A stretch of DNA of 64,000 nt from Gynuella sunshinyii YC6258 (lineage in GTDB: Bacteria > Pseudomonadota > Gammaproteobacteria > Pseudomonadales > Natronospirillaceae). The translations under genes and the position numbers were made by a program. Position 1 is the stretch's first letter, and each line of letters starts with the position of its first letter. Below are positions 1 through 8,781 of the stretch, piece by piece. Location of the stretch: the NCBI RefSeq assembly GCF_000940805.1, contig NZ_CP007142.1, positions 1,092,593 to 1,156,592 on the forward strand. The letters are read 5' to 3'. The notes under the pieces were generated by a model. That model saw only the letters and a program-made list of their open reading frames with translations. It made no database searches and was not told the origin of the DNA.

Positions 1-613
1 CATGTGTACCAATATCTCCCAGGCAACCTCCCGCGCCGGCCTGGCTTTTATCTGTGCGCCATCCGGCCTGTTTATTGCCCTGCCGCTCCAGATCCGCTGT
101 CAGCCAGTCCTGTACATAGTTGACCTGCACCGAGCGGATTTTCCCCAGGCGTCCCTGGGCAATCAGATGCCGTGCCTCGCGCACCAGGGGGTACGCAGAA
201 TAATTATGAGTCAGCAGAAAGGCCGCCGGGCTGCTTTCTGCAACCTGTTTTAATTCCAGGGCCTGTTCCATGGTGGCCGTCATGGGTTTGTCACAGATAA
301 CGTGAATACCCTGACGAAGAAAGGTAATGGCAATGTCCGCATGCAGGTGATTGGGGGTGACGATGGAAACCACCTGAATGCCGTCCTCGCGTTCACTTTC
401 CTGTTGTGCCATGTGGTGATAGTCATCATACAAACGGTCAATATTGAGCTGCATTCCGGAGCGTCGGTTGCGTTCCGGATCGGAAGACAGCGCGGCGGCC
501 ACCAGCTGATAGTGACCGTCCAGACAGGCGGCCCAGCGATGTACCTCGCCGATAAAGGCACCTTCTCCACCGCCGACCATCCCCCAACGCAGGGGGCGAG
601 ATACTGTATGCAT
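1..613 (-). CDS. Gfo/Idh/MocA family oxidoreductase, 3'-truncated by window edge
   Basis: Reading the minus strand from an ATG at 613 gives an open frame that runs off the window (about 204 residues visible). The N-terminus has a Rossmann glycine motif (GMVGGGEGAF) and, near residue 95, the ICDKPM motif whose Lys is the usual catalytic residue of the Gfo/Idh/MocA family, after a VTPNHLHAD strand. It starts 2 bp after the upstream isomerase stop, so it is the last visible gene of the transporter operon. The family makes NAD(P)-dependent oxidations of sugars and cyclitols; the substrate cannot be told from sequence. It is the second such dehydrogenase in the operon. Confidence 0.85.
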   Translation of the reverse strand, partial: MHTVSRPLRWGMVGGGEGAFIGEVHRWAACLDGHYQLVAAALSSDPERNRRSGMQLNIDRLYDDYHHMAQQESEREDGIQVVSIVTPNHLHADIAITFLRQGIHVICDKPMTATMEQALELKQVAESSPAAFLLTHNYSAYPLVREARHLIAQGRLGKIRSVQVNYVQDWLTADLERQGNKQAGWRTDKSQAGAGGCLGDIGTH

Positions 614-615
614 GA

Positions 616-1677
616 TTACTTCCTCTCCAGTCCCAAAAGTTTGCGATTAGTTGCCTGATCAATGCCAGAGCCGGCAAAATCATCAAATGCCTTATCGGTG
701 ACCCGAATGATAAAGTCGCGAATATGCTGCGCTCCTTCACGGGCACCATCTTCCGGATGTTTCAGACAACATTCCCATTCCAATACCGCCCAGCCGGAAA
801 AATCGTAAGCGGTCAGTTTGGAGAAGATAGCTTTGAAGTCCACCTGTCCATCGCCAATGGAGCGGAAACGTCCGGGACGATCCACCCAGGATTGGTAACC
901 ACCGTAAACACCGCTGCGGCCATTGGGGATCAACTCGGCATCCTTGACATGAAACATCTTGATGCGGTCATGGTAATGATCGATAAACGCCAGATAATCC
1001 AGATGCTGCAACACAAAATGGCTCGGGTCATAAAGAATATTGGCACGAGGGTGAAAATCGACTTCCTTGAGAAAACGCTCGAATGTCACGCCGTCATGTA
1101 AATCTTCACCGGGATGAATTTCAAAACACAGGTCGACACCGGCTTCATCAAACGCATCCAGAATCGGTTTCCAGCGTCGCCCCAGTTCCTCAAATGCCTG
1201 TTCAATGAGACCGGCCGGGCGTTGTGGCCAGGGATACAGATAAGGCCAGGCCAGGGATCCGGAGAACGTGGCATGGGCTTTCAGTCCGAGCCGGGCAGAG
1301 GCTTTGGCGGCCATATACATTTGTTCTGTAGCCCACTGCTGACGGGCCTCGGGGTTACCCCGGACATGCTCGTCGGCGAAACCATCAAAGGCATCGTCAT
1401 ATGCTGGATGGACGGCAACCAACTGACCCTGCAGATGAGTGGACAGTTCAGAAATCTGAATACCGTGTTTGGCGGCAGTGGCATTCAGGTCATCACAATA
1501 ACTCTGACTTTCGGCCGCGAGGGTCAGATCCATCAGGCGGGAATCCCTTGTGGGCACCTGTACCCCTTTATACCCCAGTGATGCGGCCCACTGGCAGATG
1601 CTGTCGAATGAGTTGAAAGGTGTTTCGTCGCTGGCAAACTGGGCCAGAAAAATCGCAGGTCCTTGAATGGTGTTCAT
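616..1677 (-). CDS. Sugar phosphate isomerase/epimerase (xylose isomerase-like TIM barrel)
   Basis: 353 residues. Features of the AP-endonuclease-2/xylose isomerase-like TIM barrel are visible: CFEIHPGED, ILYDPSHFVLQ, MFHVKDAE and a late VLEWECC strand, which supply the Glu/Asp/His metal ligands in this family. The gene lies between a Gfo/Idh dehydrogenase (2 bp downstream) and a 159-bp gap to the previous gene. Pairs of these isomerases with Gfo/Idh enzymes are typical of 3-keto-sugar pathways (oxidation then beta-elimination), for example levoglucosan or glycoside breakdown; that role is inferred. The exact substrate is unknown. Confidence 0.85.
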   Translation of the reverse strand: MNTIQGPAIFLAQFASDETPFNSFDSICQWAASLGYKGVQVPTRDSRLMDLTLAAESQSYCDDLNATAAKHGIQISELSTHLQGQLVAVHPAYDDAFDGFADEHVRGNPEARQQWATEQMYMAAKASARLGLKAHATFSGSLAWPYLYPWPQRPAGLIEQAFEELGRRWKPILDAFDEAGVDLCFEIHPGEDLHDGVTFERFLKEVDFHPRANILYDPSHFVLQHLDYLAFIDHYHDRIKMFHVKDAELIPNGRSGVYGGYQSWVDRPGRFRSIGDGQVDFKAIFSKLTAYDFSGWAVLEWECCLKHPEDGAREGAQHIRDFIIRVTDKAFDDFAGSGIDQATNRKLLGLERK

Positions 1678-1707
1678 ATCCTGTCTCCTACGTGTGAATG
1701 GTTAACA

Positions 1708-1729
1708 GGCAACACCCAAAGGTGTTGCC
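1708..1729 (-). other. Intercistronic hairpin in sugar operon
   Basis: A perfect 9-bp inverted repeat (GGCAACACC / GGTGTTGCC) with a 4-nt loop sits in the 159-bp gap between two operon genes. It has no T-run on either side, so it looks like an mRNA-stabilising or processing hairpin rather than a strong terminator. Confidence 0.45.
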
Positions 1730-1836
1730 AGATACTATAAGGCATTTTCGAGTCCCTTAATTTCATACTGCTGTATTGAATTTGGCAGCCCGATGCCAAG
1801 TCGCAACCATCAGAAATATCTTCAGGGTATTTCTGA

Positions 1837-2973
1837 TTAACGGTTCAATAGTAATGCGGCCGATTCAGGGTTCAGGGCTCTTGGTCGTTCGCAGGTGGTT
1901 GTCATCTTAACGGTAGTGCCGGTTTCGCCCGATTTCATTATCCCGAGCAATACCTCTACACCGTGCAAGGCACGATCCAGAGAACACATGTGATCCTGTT
2001 CATGATGGATGGACAGCACCATCTCCGCCAACCCGGCGGTGCGATAATTGGCCAGTGCCCGGTCTCCATGAATTTGGTTGGCTACACCGAAAGGGTGTTC
2101 CCACGGTGTCGTCAGATACAATTCGCGTTTGCCTTCCGTCACCGTTACTTTGCCCCCAAAAAAGTTTGGATCCGGCAGATACAGCGAGCCCTTGGAGCCA
2201 TATAGCTCCATTGGGGCGTGGCCGTGTGCCTGAACATCCCAACTGGCGCTCAGAGTGATCAGTGCACCCTGTTCAAATTCCAGAATTGCGTGCAGGGTGG
2301 TGGGTGTTTCGACCTGGATGACGTCACCATAATGAGGTTGACTGGTAATGGTACGCTCGGGAAAAGGTGTGCTTGAGCGGGCGGTGACATTCCTGACCGG
2401 TCCCAACAGTTGAATCAGGTTAGCGATATAGTAAGGCCCCATATCCAATACCGGACCGCCCCCGGCTTTGAAAAAGAATTCCGGATTCGGATGCCACATT
2501 TCCATTCCCCGGCCCATGACATGACAGCTACCGGAAACAATATTCCCGACAGTGCCATCATCGATCAGTTTGCGGGCTAACTGGTGTGCACCACCAAGAA
2601 ATGTATCGGGAGCACTGCCAACCCGTAGCCCGTTTGTCTGAGCCAGTGCCTGCATTTTCCGGCCTTCAGCCAGGTTCAGGCACAGCGGCTTTTCGGTGTA
2701 CACATGTTTACCAGCCTGTAGTGCCTGCAGACTGATATCCGCATGGGCGGACGGAATGGTCAGGTTAACAACGATATCAATATCGTCATCTGCCAGCAGT
2801 GCATCGGTGGACATGGCCTGTAGTTCATATCGACTGGCAGTTTGCTGTGCCAGATCCATGTTGAGGTCGGCGCAGGCGGTAAACCTGAAACCTTTGAATA
2901 GCGGAGCCAGCTGGAGATAGCTGTTGGATATGTTGCCACAACCGATCACCCCGGCATTGAGTACAGAATTCAT
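1837..2973 (-). CDS. Gfo/Idh/MocA family oxidoreductase
   Basis: 378 residues, normal family length. N-terminal Rossmann motif GVIGCGNISNSY, catalytic-Lys motif YTEKPLCLN near residue 95, and a C-terminal alpha/beta domain with GGGPVLDMGPYY, the usual family signature. Its ATG overlaps the stop of the upstream isomerase by 4 bp, indicating translational coupling. Predicted cytosolic NAD(P)-dependent sugar dehydrogenase acting on whatever the neighbouring ABC transporter imports. The substrate cannot be assigned; co-occurrence with two TIM-barrel isomerases favours a 3-keto-glycoside route. Confidence 0.9.
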   Translation of the reverse strand: MNSVLNAGVIGCGNISNSYLQLAPLFKGFRFTACADLNMDLAQQTASRYELQAMSTDALLADDDIDIVVNLTIPSAHADISLQALQAGKHVYTEKPLCLNLAEGRKMQALAQTNGLRVGSAPDTFLGGAHQLARKLIDDGTVGNIVSGSCHVMGRGMEMWHPNPEFFFKAGGGPVLDMGPYYIANLIQLLGPVRNVTARSSTPFPERTITSQPHYGDVIQVETPTTLHAILEFEQGALITLSASWDVQAHGHAPMELYGSKGSLYLPDPNFFGGKVTVTEGKRELYLTTPWEHPFGVANQIHGDRALANYRTAGLAEMVLSIHHEQDHMCSLDRALHGVEVLLGIMKSGETGTTVKMTTTCERPRALNPESAALLLNR

Positions 2974-3737
2974 GCGACCTCCCCGGCGAGCTTTCTGGCA
3001 CCTTCGATAGCCCGTTGAGCAAAGCGCGTGATATCGCTCGGATTATCATGTTCCATAATAAACTGCGTCGCCGGGGTGGCGCGAACAACCGGCCACCATT
3101 GCGACCATGGCAAAATACCGGTGGTGAAGTCGGCCCAGCCATCTTCGTCCAGACACTCTCCGTCGGGTGCGATATCTTTTAAGTGAACGCCACAAATCCG
3201 GTTTTGGTATCGGCTTAACCAATCGAGAGGATCCTGCTTGCCTTTCGCAACCCAGGCCAGATCCATTTCCCAACGAAGGGTCGGCGCGCCGGTCAGAATT
3301 GCAGTCATTGGCAATGATCCGTCCTCCAGAGGGTGAAATTCGAAATCGTGGTTATGCCAGCCGAACTCATAACCTTCGGCCCGTACCTGACCGGCAATGT
3401 GTTCCAGTCTATGCCCCAGCTCCAGCCAGCCGTGAGTGGACTGGGATTGGGGGCGCAGTTCAGGTTTGAGGAACGGGCAGATCATTGTCCGCATGTTCAG
3501 ACGCTCGGCTATCGTCAGTGCCTGATCGATATCGGTCTCCAGCATCGTTAAGTCGAAATGACCGGTTGGCATGGTAAGTTCGTGTTTGGCTAACAGAGCA
3601 GTTAACTCATCGATGTTGGAATAGAGACTGCCATATCCCTCCACCTGACGATAACCCTGCTCTTTGAGCATGGCCAAAACCGCATCCAGAGAAGGTGCCT
3701 TGCGGGCACTGAAAAGCTGAAATGAAAAAGCTGTCAT
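2970..3737 (-). CDS. Sugar phosphate isomerase/epimerase (TIM barrel)
   Basis: 255 residues, the compact form of the xylose isomerase-like TIM barrel family. Visible family strands are FGWHNHDFEF, WEMDLAWVAKG, CGVHLKDI and FIMEHDNPSD, carrying the probable metal-binding Glu, Asp and His residues. It is shorter and clearly different from the 353-residue paralogue further down the operon, so the two probably act on successive intermediates. The 3' end overlaps the next gene by 4 bp and a 57-bp gap separates it from the transporter ATPase gene. Confidence 0.85.
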   Translation of the reverse strand: MTAFSFQLFSARKAPSLDAVLAMLKEQGYRQVEGYGSLYSNIDELTALLAKHELTMPTGHFDLTMLETDIDQALTIAERLNMRTMICPFLKPELRPQSQSTHGWLELGHRLEHIAGQVRAEGYEFGWHNHDFEFHPLEDGSLPMTAILTGAPTLRWEMDLAWVAKGKQDPLDWLSRYQNRICGVHLKDIAPDGECLDEDGWADFTTGILPWSQWWPVVRATPATQFIMEHDNPSDITRFAQRAIEGARKLAGEVA

Positions 3738-3794
3738 GACGAATCCTTATGGTTGATTGAATGGATAGCAAGGTACTGCTGCGATTATGTTTTG

Positions 3795-4865
3795 TCAGAG
3801 TCTGTCCTCCGTTGTTTGGGAAAACAGATGCACTTTTCCGGGATCGATAAAAATGTTGATAGGGTCACCACTGTGATAATCATGATCCCCGTGTACTTTG
3901 ATCGACCAGCGGCAATCCAGCAGTTCAAACCAGAAAATACTTTCGTCCCCCATGGGCTCCACAATATCGATTGTGACGGTGGATAAACGAATGCTGCCGG
4001 GTCGCTCTTCAATGCATAAATGTTCCGGGCGGATGCCTAAAAATACGGCTTCATCATTGGTAGCCGTTTCAGGTTCATACCCATGCAGATCGATACGAAA
4101 ATCCTGTTGACTGAATACTCCCTCATGCCAGTGACCGGCGATGATGTTCATGCCTGGTGAGCCGATAAAACGGGCCACGAAGAGATTGCAGGGGTGGTGA
4201 TAAATTTCTCCTGGTGTGCCCAATTGTTGTACTTCACCGTTTTTCATAATCGCTATTCGGTCCGCCAGTGTCAGCGCCTCGACCTGATCATGAGTTACGT
4301 AAATCATGGTGTTCTTGAGCTGCTGGTGCAGCCGTTTGATCTCAACACGTAAATCTGCGCGCAATTTTGCGTCGAGATTGGACAACGGTTCATCAAACAG
4401 AAAAACATCCACATCACGGACAAGTGCGCGACCAATGGCAACGCGCTGACGTTGGCCGCCGGACAGTTCTGAGGGTTTTCGCTGGAGCAGCGACTCAATC
4501 TGTAGGATGCGAGCGGCACGGTCGACCCGGCGGGCAATTTCCGCTTTTTCCATGCCGGTCACTTTCAAGCTGAAGGACAGGTTTTTTTCCACCGTCATTT
4601 GCGGATACAGCGCATAGGATTGAAAAACCATGCCAATGCCTCTGTCCTTGGGCTCGTCCCAGGTGACATTACGATCATTGATCCATATTTGTCCGGCACT
4701 GATGTCCAGTAGACCGGCAATGCAATTCAATAACGTGGATTTTCCGCAACCGGAGGAACCAAGTAGCACTAAAAATTCGCCCTTGCGAATATCCAGATTA
4801 AGGCCTTTCAGCACATGAGTAGTCTGATATTTAAGATCCAATTGACGGATGGACACACTGTTCAT
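3795..4865 (-). CDS. Carbohydrate ABC transporter ATP-binding protein (MalK/UgpC type)
   Basis: 356 residues. Walker A GSSGCGKST (about residues 36-44), signature LSGGQRQR, Walker B VFLFDEP, H-loop VTHDQVEA, then a C-terminal TOBE-type regulatory domain (GIRPEHLC), as in the MalK/MsmK/UgpC family. It energises sugar uptake with the two permeases directly upstream (2-bp spacing). The MalK-type C-terminal domain makes interaction with a regulator possible but the sequence does not show one. Confidence 0.95.
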   Translation of the reverse strand: MNSVSIRQLDLKYQTTHVLKGLNLDIRKGEFLVLLGSSGCGKSTLLNCIAGLLDISAGQIWINDRNVTWDEPKDRGIGMVFQSYALYPQMTVEKNLSFSLKVTGMEKAEIARRVDRAARILQIESLLQRKPSELSGGQRQRVAIGRALVRDVDVFLFDEPLSNLDAKLRADLRVEIKRLHQQLKNTMIYVTHDQVEALTLADRIAIMKNGEVQQLGTPGEIYHHPCNLFVARFIGSPGMNIIAGHWHEGVFSQQDFRIDLHGYEPETATNDEAVFLGIRPEHLCIEERPGSIRLSTVTIDIVEPMGDESIFWFELLDCRWSIKVHGDHDYHSGDPINIFIDPGKVHLFSQTTEDRL

Positions 4866-4867
4866 AG

Positions 4868-5761
4868 TTACCCCTTGACTGCGCCGGCAGCAATGCCGCG
4901 CACGAAATATTTGCCAGACAGAAGATAGATAGCGAGTGGGATGATGGCCGTGAGAATCGTTGCGGCCATGTTAACGTTGTACTCGCGGACACCATGGGTG
5001 GTGGAAACGATATTGTTCAGTTGAACGGTCATCGGCAGGTTGTCTCGCCCGGCGAAAATCAAACCGAGTAAAAAATCATTCCAGATCCCAGTGGTTTGTA
5101 GAATGACAGCAACGACTGTGATGGGAACGGACATAGGCATCATGATCTGGATGAAAATCTGCCAGAAGCCAGCGCCGTCCACACGTGATGCCTTAAACAG
5201 CTCTTCAGGTACCGAGCTGAAGTAATTCCTGAATAACAGCGTCATCACCGGCATACCAAAAATGGTATGGATGATAATAATTCCGGCCAGGGATCCAAAT
5301 GCCCCCACTTCACGAAGAAAAATAATCAGCGGGAAAATCACTACCTGAAACGGCACAAACGCACCAAACAGTAAAATACCAAACAATAGATTGGCACCAC
5401 GAAACCGCCAGAATGCCAGGGCATAACCATTGATGGATCCGATCAGAATTGAAATGACAACACTTGGAATCGTGATCTTGACTGAATTCCAGAAACCTTC
5501 CTGAATACCGTTACATTCGATACCGGTGCAGGCTTCAGACCAGGCTTTGATCCAGGCAGAAAAATCCAGACTGTTGGGCAGAGCAAATAATTCACCCAGG
5601 CGGATTTCCGGCATGCCCTTGAATGAAGTGACGATCATCACGTACAAGGGGATGCAGAAAAACAGCGCGGCACCGATTAAAAAACCGTAAATGCCCAATC
5701 GTGAGGGGGATAATCGCCGAGGCTTGGGACCCTGCGGTCCAGAGAGATGTATTGCTGTCAT
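4868..5761 (-). CDS. Carbohydrate ABC transporter permease (MalG-like)
   Basis: Inner-membrane permease with six predicted membrane segments and the EAA loop near the end of the third quarter (EELFKASRVDGAGFWQIF). I chose the ATG at 5761 because a good ribosome site (GGGAGG) lies 7-8 bases upstream and it follows the previous stop at 5763 directly; the longer frame from 5800 would overlap the upstream gene by 38 bp. About 297 residues. It ends with GAAAGAVKG, a C-terminus typical of MalG/LacG-type permeases. It forms the channel with its neighbour encoded at 5763-6695. Confidence 0.93.
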   Translation of the reverse strand: MTAIHLSGPQGPKPRRLSPSRLGIYGFLIGAALFFCIPLYVMIVTSFKGMPEIRLGELFALPNSLDFSAWIKAWSEACTGIECNGIQEGFWNSVKITIPSVVISILIGSINGYALAFWRFRGANLLFGILLFGAFVPFQVVIFPLIIFLREVGAFGSLAGIIIIHTIFGMPVMTLLFRNYFSSVPEELFKASRVDGAGFWQIFIQIMMPMSVPITVVAVILQTTGIWNDFLLGLIFAGRDNLPMTVQLNNIVSTTHGVREYNVNMAATILTAIIPLAIYLLSGKYFVRGIAAGAVKG

Positions 5762-5762
5762 A

Positions 5763-6695
5763 TCAACCTCCCTGCCGAGTCGCTGGCCGGACGTATTCAC
5801 GGTAGATCCATGGCCCTATCACCACCAATACCGGCAACAGCATCATGGTAGCCGCGGCCATGCCCAGCCCTACGTTGGCGCGTTGGGTGATATGATCGAT
5901 GACAAACTTGGCTGGCATTTCCGTAGCCATACCCGGTCCGCCGCCTGTCTGGGCGACAATCAGGTCATATACACGTACAACACCTACTGCCAACAACACA
6001 ACTGATGTGACGATCACCGGTCGTATCATCGGTAGTATGATAAATAAATAAACCTTCCAGGGAGGTATGCCATCCACTCTCGTAGCCTTCCAGAGTTGTT
6101 CATCTATTCCCCGCAGGCCCGCCAACATGATGGCCATGACCAGGCCGGAAGATTGCCAGACAGCGGCGATCAATACCCCGTAAATGGCATACTGAGGATC
6201 GACCAGGGGAGCAAAATGAAATGATTCCCAGCCGAGTTTCTGAATCACATTCTGAATACCCAGAGAAGGCTCCATCATCCATTGCCAGATCAGGCCGGTG
6301 ACGACCAGAGACATGGCGTAGGGATAAAGAAATAAGGTTCGAAAGGTACTTTCAAAGCGGACTTTCTGATCCAGAAATACCGCCATCAGAAAGCCGGATA
6401 ACAGACAGAATGCAATAAACAGAACGCCATAAATAAACAGGTTTTCGACTGACATGATCCAGCGAGAGGTTCCCCACAGACGTTCATATTGATCAAGACC
6501 AACCCACTTTAAATTGGGAAACAGGCGTGATCGGGTGAAAGACAACAGCACTGAATAACTAACGCAAATGACAAATACCCCGACCGCCACAATCATCATG
6601 GGGGTACTGGCCAGTAATGCGGAAAACTGTATCCGCTTGGAGGTTCGATTGTTCTTTTTCGTTTCGGTAACGGTGTTAACCATAGTTTCTTCCAT
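5763..6695 (-). CDS. Carbohydrate ABC transporter permease (MalF-like)
   Basis: 310 residues, six hydrophobic segments, first around residues 25-50 (SALLASTPMMIVAVGVF). The EAA loop reads EQLWKATRVDGIPPWKVYLF and should contact the ATPase. Second permease of the transporter, 60 bp after the binding-protein gene. Start at the ATG at 6695; an alternative in-frame ATG lies four codons later. Confidence 0.93.
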   Translation of the reverse strand: MEETMVNTVTETKKNNRTSKRIQFSALLASTPMMIVAVGVFVICVSYSVLLSFTRSRLFPNLKWVGLDQYERLWGTSRWIMSVENLFIYGVLFIAFCLLSGFLMAVFLDQKVRFESTFRTLFLYPYAMSLVVTGLIWQWMMEPSLGIQNVIQKLGWESFHFAPLVDPQYAIYGVLIAAVWQSSGLVMAIMLAGLRGIDEQLWKATRVDGIPPWKVYLFIILPMIRPVIVTSVVLLAVGVVRVYDLIVAQTGGGPGMATEMPAKFVIDHITQRANVGLGMAAATMMLLPVLVVIGPWIYREYVRPATRQGG

Positions 6696-6755
6696 TGCGA
6701 AATCCTCTGTATAAACCGCGCATCCAGCTTCAGAGATGCACGGGTTATCTGACGT

Positions 6756-7994
6756 TTAGTCCGCGTTGGCGATGATGTCCGAGAATGTCTTCACGGCATC
6801 AGCAACGGACATGTCAGGGTTATTCCAGAAAGTCGAGACGAGGTCCTGTATTTGTCCGTTAGTATCTTCAGTGATATAAGCTACTGCTGGGAAAATCGCG
6901 GATTTGGGATCATTCAATAACGCCATTCCCTTTTTCATACAGGCATCGGCGATATCCATGTCTACATCAGCACGGATCGGCAGAGAGCCCTTGGCGTTAT
7001 TGAACTTGGCCTGAACCGCAGGACTCACCAGCATCGATGCCAGTTTGAACTGTGCTGCTTCCAGCGCTTTATCAGAAGTTTTGGGGAAAATAAATGAGTC
7101 ACCACCCAACGTGAGATAAGGACGGTTTGAAGGACCAGGAATACAACCATAATCAATATCGGCCTGTTGTCCGGCTGCGGCAAATTCACCTCGTGCCCAG
7201 TCTCCCATGACCTGAGTGGCCGCTTTACCGGTGATGACCATGTTGGTTGCATCATTCCAGTTTCGGCCAGGGGAGCCAACATCGATAAACTGACGTAAGG
7301 CTCCAAACGTTTCGAAGACTTTAGTCATTTTTGCGCCGGCGGCGGCACTGGCATTCTTGTCTCGCCAGATCTGATACCAAAAGTCCGCATCGGTAATGCC
7401 AATCATGACATCATCAAACAGGTTTCGATCCTGCCAGGGCTGACCACCATGAGCGAGGGGAATGTACCCGGCCTCTCGAATGGCTGGAGCCACCTTCAGA
7501 AACTCTGGCCAGGTTTTCGGTTCTTTAACGCCTGCCTGAGAGAATATTTTTTTATTGGTCCACAACCATTGGGAAGAATGAATATTGACCGGAACACAAT
7601 ACAGCCGGCCATCTTTGATGCAGGGATCCAATATGTTCTGCGGACGAATGGATTTAAACCAGCCCTCGCGTTCGGCGACCGGTGTCAGATCAAGTAATAA
7701 ATCCTCTTCGATCAGTTCCTCGAACTGACGTGATGTATTGAATTGGGCAGCTCCTGGTGCATCTCCTCCAAGAATGCGCTGCATGGTAACAGACCGGGAA
7801 TTTTCTCCGAGTGCTACTGCGGTATCGACCCAGCGATCCTTACCGAGCTTATTGAACTCCTCGGCGAGTATGCTGACCGCACGTTGCTCCCCACCCGATG
7901 TCCACCAGTGAATGACTTCTAATTCCGTCGCTTGAACTGAAATGCTGATTGCACCCACACCGAAGGTAAGCGCGAAGATTTTTTTACCCAACAT
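6756..7994 (-). CDS. Carbohydrate ABC transporter substrate-binding protein (family 1)
   Basis: 412 residues with a Sec signal peptide (MLGKKIFALTFGVGAISISVQA, cleavage near residue 22), followed by the LEVIHWWTSGGE start typical of extracellular sugar-binding proteins. A WARGEF motif and the overall length fit the sugar-binding family 1 proteins (for example glucose/mannose binders GtsA). First gene of the operon, so the periplasmic protein is made from the most promoter-proximal position; the LacI-type operator lies 77 bp upstream of its start. Confidence 0.92.
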   Translation of the reverse strand: MLGKKIFALTFGVGAISISVQATELEVIHWWTSGGEQRAVSILAEEFNKLGKDRWVDTAVALGENSRSVTMQRILGGDAPGAAQFNTSRQFEELIEEDLLLDLTPVAEREGWFKSIRPQNILDPCIKDGRLYCVPVNIHSSQWLWTNKKIFSQAGVKEPKTWPEFLKVAPAIREAGYIPLAHGGQPWQDRNLFDDVMIGITDADFWYQIWRDKNASAAAGAKMTKVFETFGALRQFIDVGSPGRNWNDATNMVITGKAATQVMGDWARGEFAAAGQQADIDYGCIPGPSNRPYLTLGGDSFIFPKTSDKALEAAQFKLASMLVSPAVQAKFNNAKGSLPIRADVDMDIADACMKKGMALLNDPKSAIFPAVAYITEDTNGQIQDLVSTFWNNPDMSVADAVKTFSDIIANAD

Positions 7995-8070
7995 ATTATT
8001 TTTATCCTCATGGGTCTGGTCTCCTGCTGCAACCGGCGTCCAGGTTACGACAGGAAAAAACGTTCATTTT

Positions 8071-8090
8071 AAATGAAAGCGCTTTCATTT
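8071..8090. promoter_or_regulatory. Perfect 20-bp LacI-family operator
   Basis: AAATGAAAGC GCTTTCATTT is a perfect palindrome with the central GCGC typical of LacI-family operators. It lies 77 bp upstream of the binding-protein start and about 690 bp from the LacI-type regulator gene at 8782-9759, which is its likely reader. Confidence 0.75.
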
Positions 8091-8781
8091 TTGGATAATA
8101 GGCTTCATTTTTTTAAAAAGTCAAGCCATTTGAATTCAGTTATGAGAGTGGGAATGCATTTTCAAGAAGACTTTTAAACTGCGCTCATGATAGAAAATAT
8201 CTGTTATATCAATGACCTGTAAAGCGAACTTCTGTCTTAAATTTTTTGATATTTTGCTTTTACGTATTTGAAAATTTTTTTAATTTACTAAACATTCATA
8301 GCACACAAAAAGTCCGAAACCGTTTACATGTCAATACCAAGATGACGACTTCACATTTGGATAAACGACCCTTATTGGATACCTGAAAATCTGTTAGGGA
8401 ATTTGAATAACTATTTAGATTGCCAATGCCGTGTTAAAAATCTGTTCAAACCGGTCATTTATGTCTTATAAACTCCGGCTTTTGGCTCGACACATTCTAT
8501 CTTTTGATCGCTGACCAGCAGCGCCCGAATCCGCGTCTGGCGGACAGGGTCGCTAATTTATGCCACGGCTTCCTATTAACCCGACAAATCTGGCGAAACC
8601 CCGAATCGTCGGACCGCTTGATTTATCGGGGCTCGCATTGGCTATAGCTAATGGTGTGGTCCGACATCCCGGTGCATCCCTGCGTCACACTATTAACCCG
8701 ACATGTATACTTGCCAGGTTAATCGCCTGCATCAAAACTATTCCTATTTTTCAGAGGCCCCTTAGATGTCGAAAGTAAACT
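8091..8781. other. Non-coding region upstream of the sugar operon
   Basis: No convincing gene. The operon-proximal half is AT-rich promoter-like DNA. Farther away a 14-bp direct repeat (CTATTAACCCGACA) occurs at 8573-8586 and 8690-8703, and a fragment of the dispersed MITE-like repeat sits at 8725-8761. Confidence 0.6.
8725..8761 (-). repeat. Truncated MITE-like repeat end
   Basis: On the minus strand 37 bases match the left end of the ~140-bp repeats at 19741, 21660 and 33849 (CTCTGAAAAATAGGAATAG followed by TTTTGATGCAGGC), after which similarity stops. The left edge is preceded by CTAA, the same tetranucleotide that flanks the copy at 21660. Confidence 0.8.
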
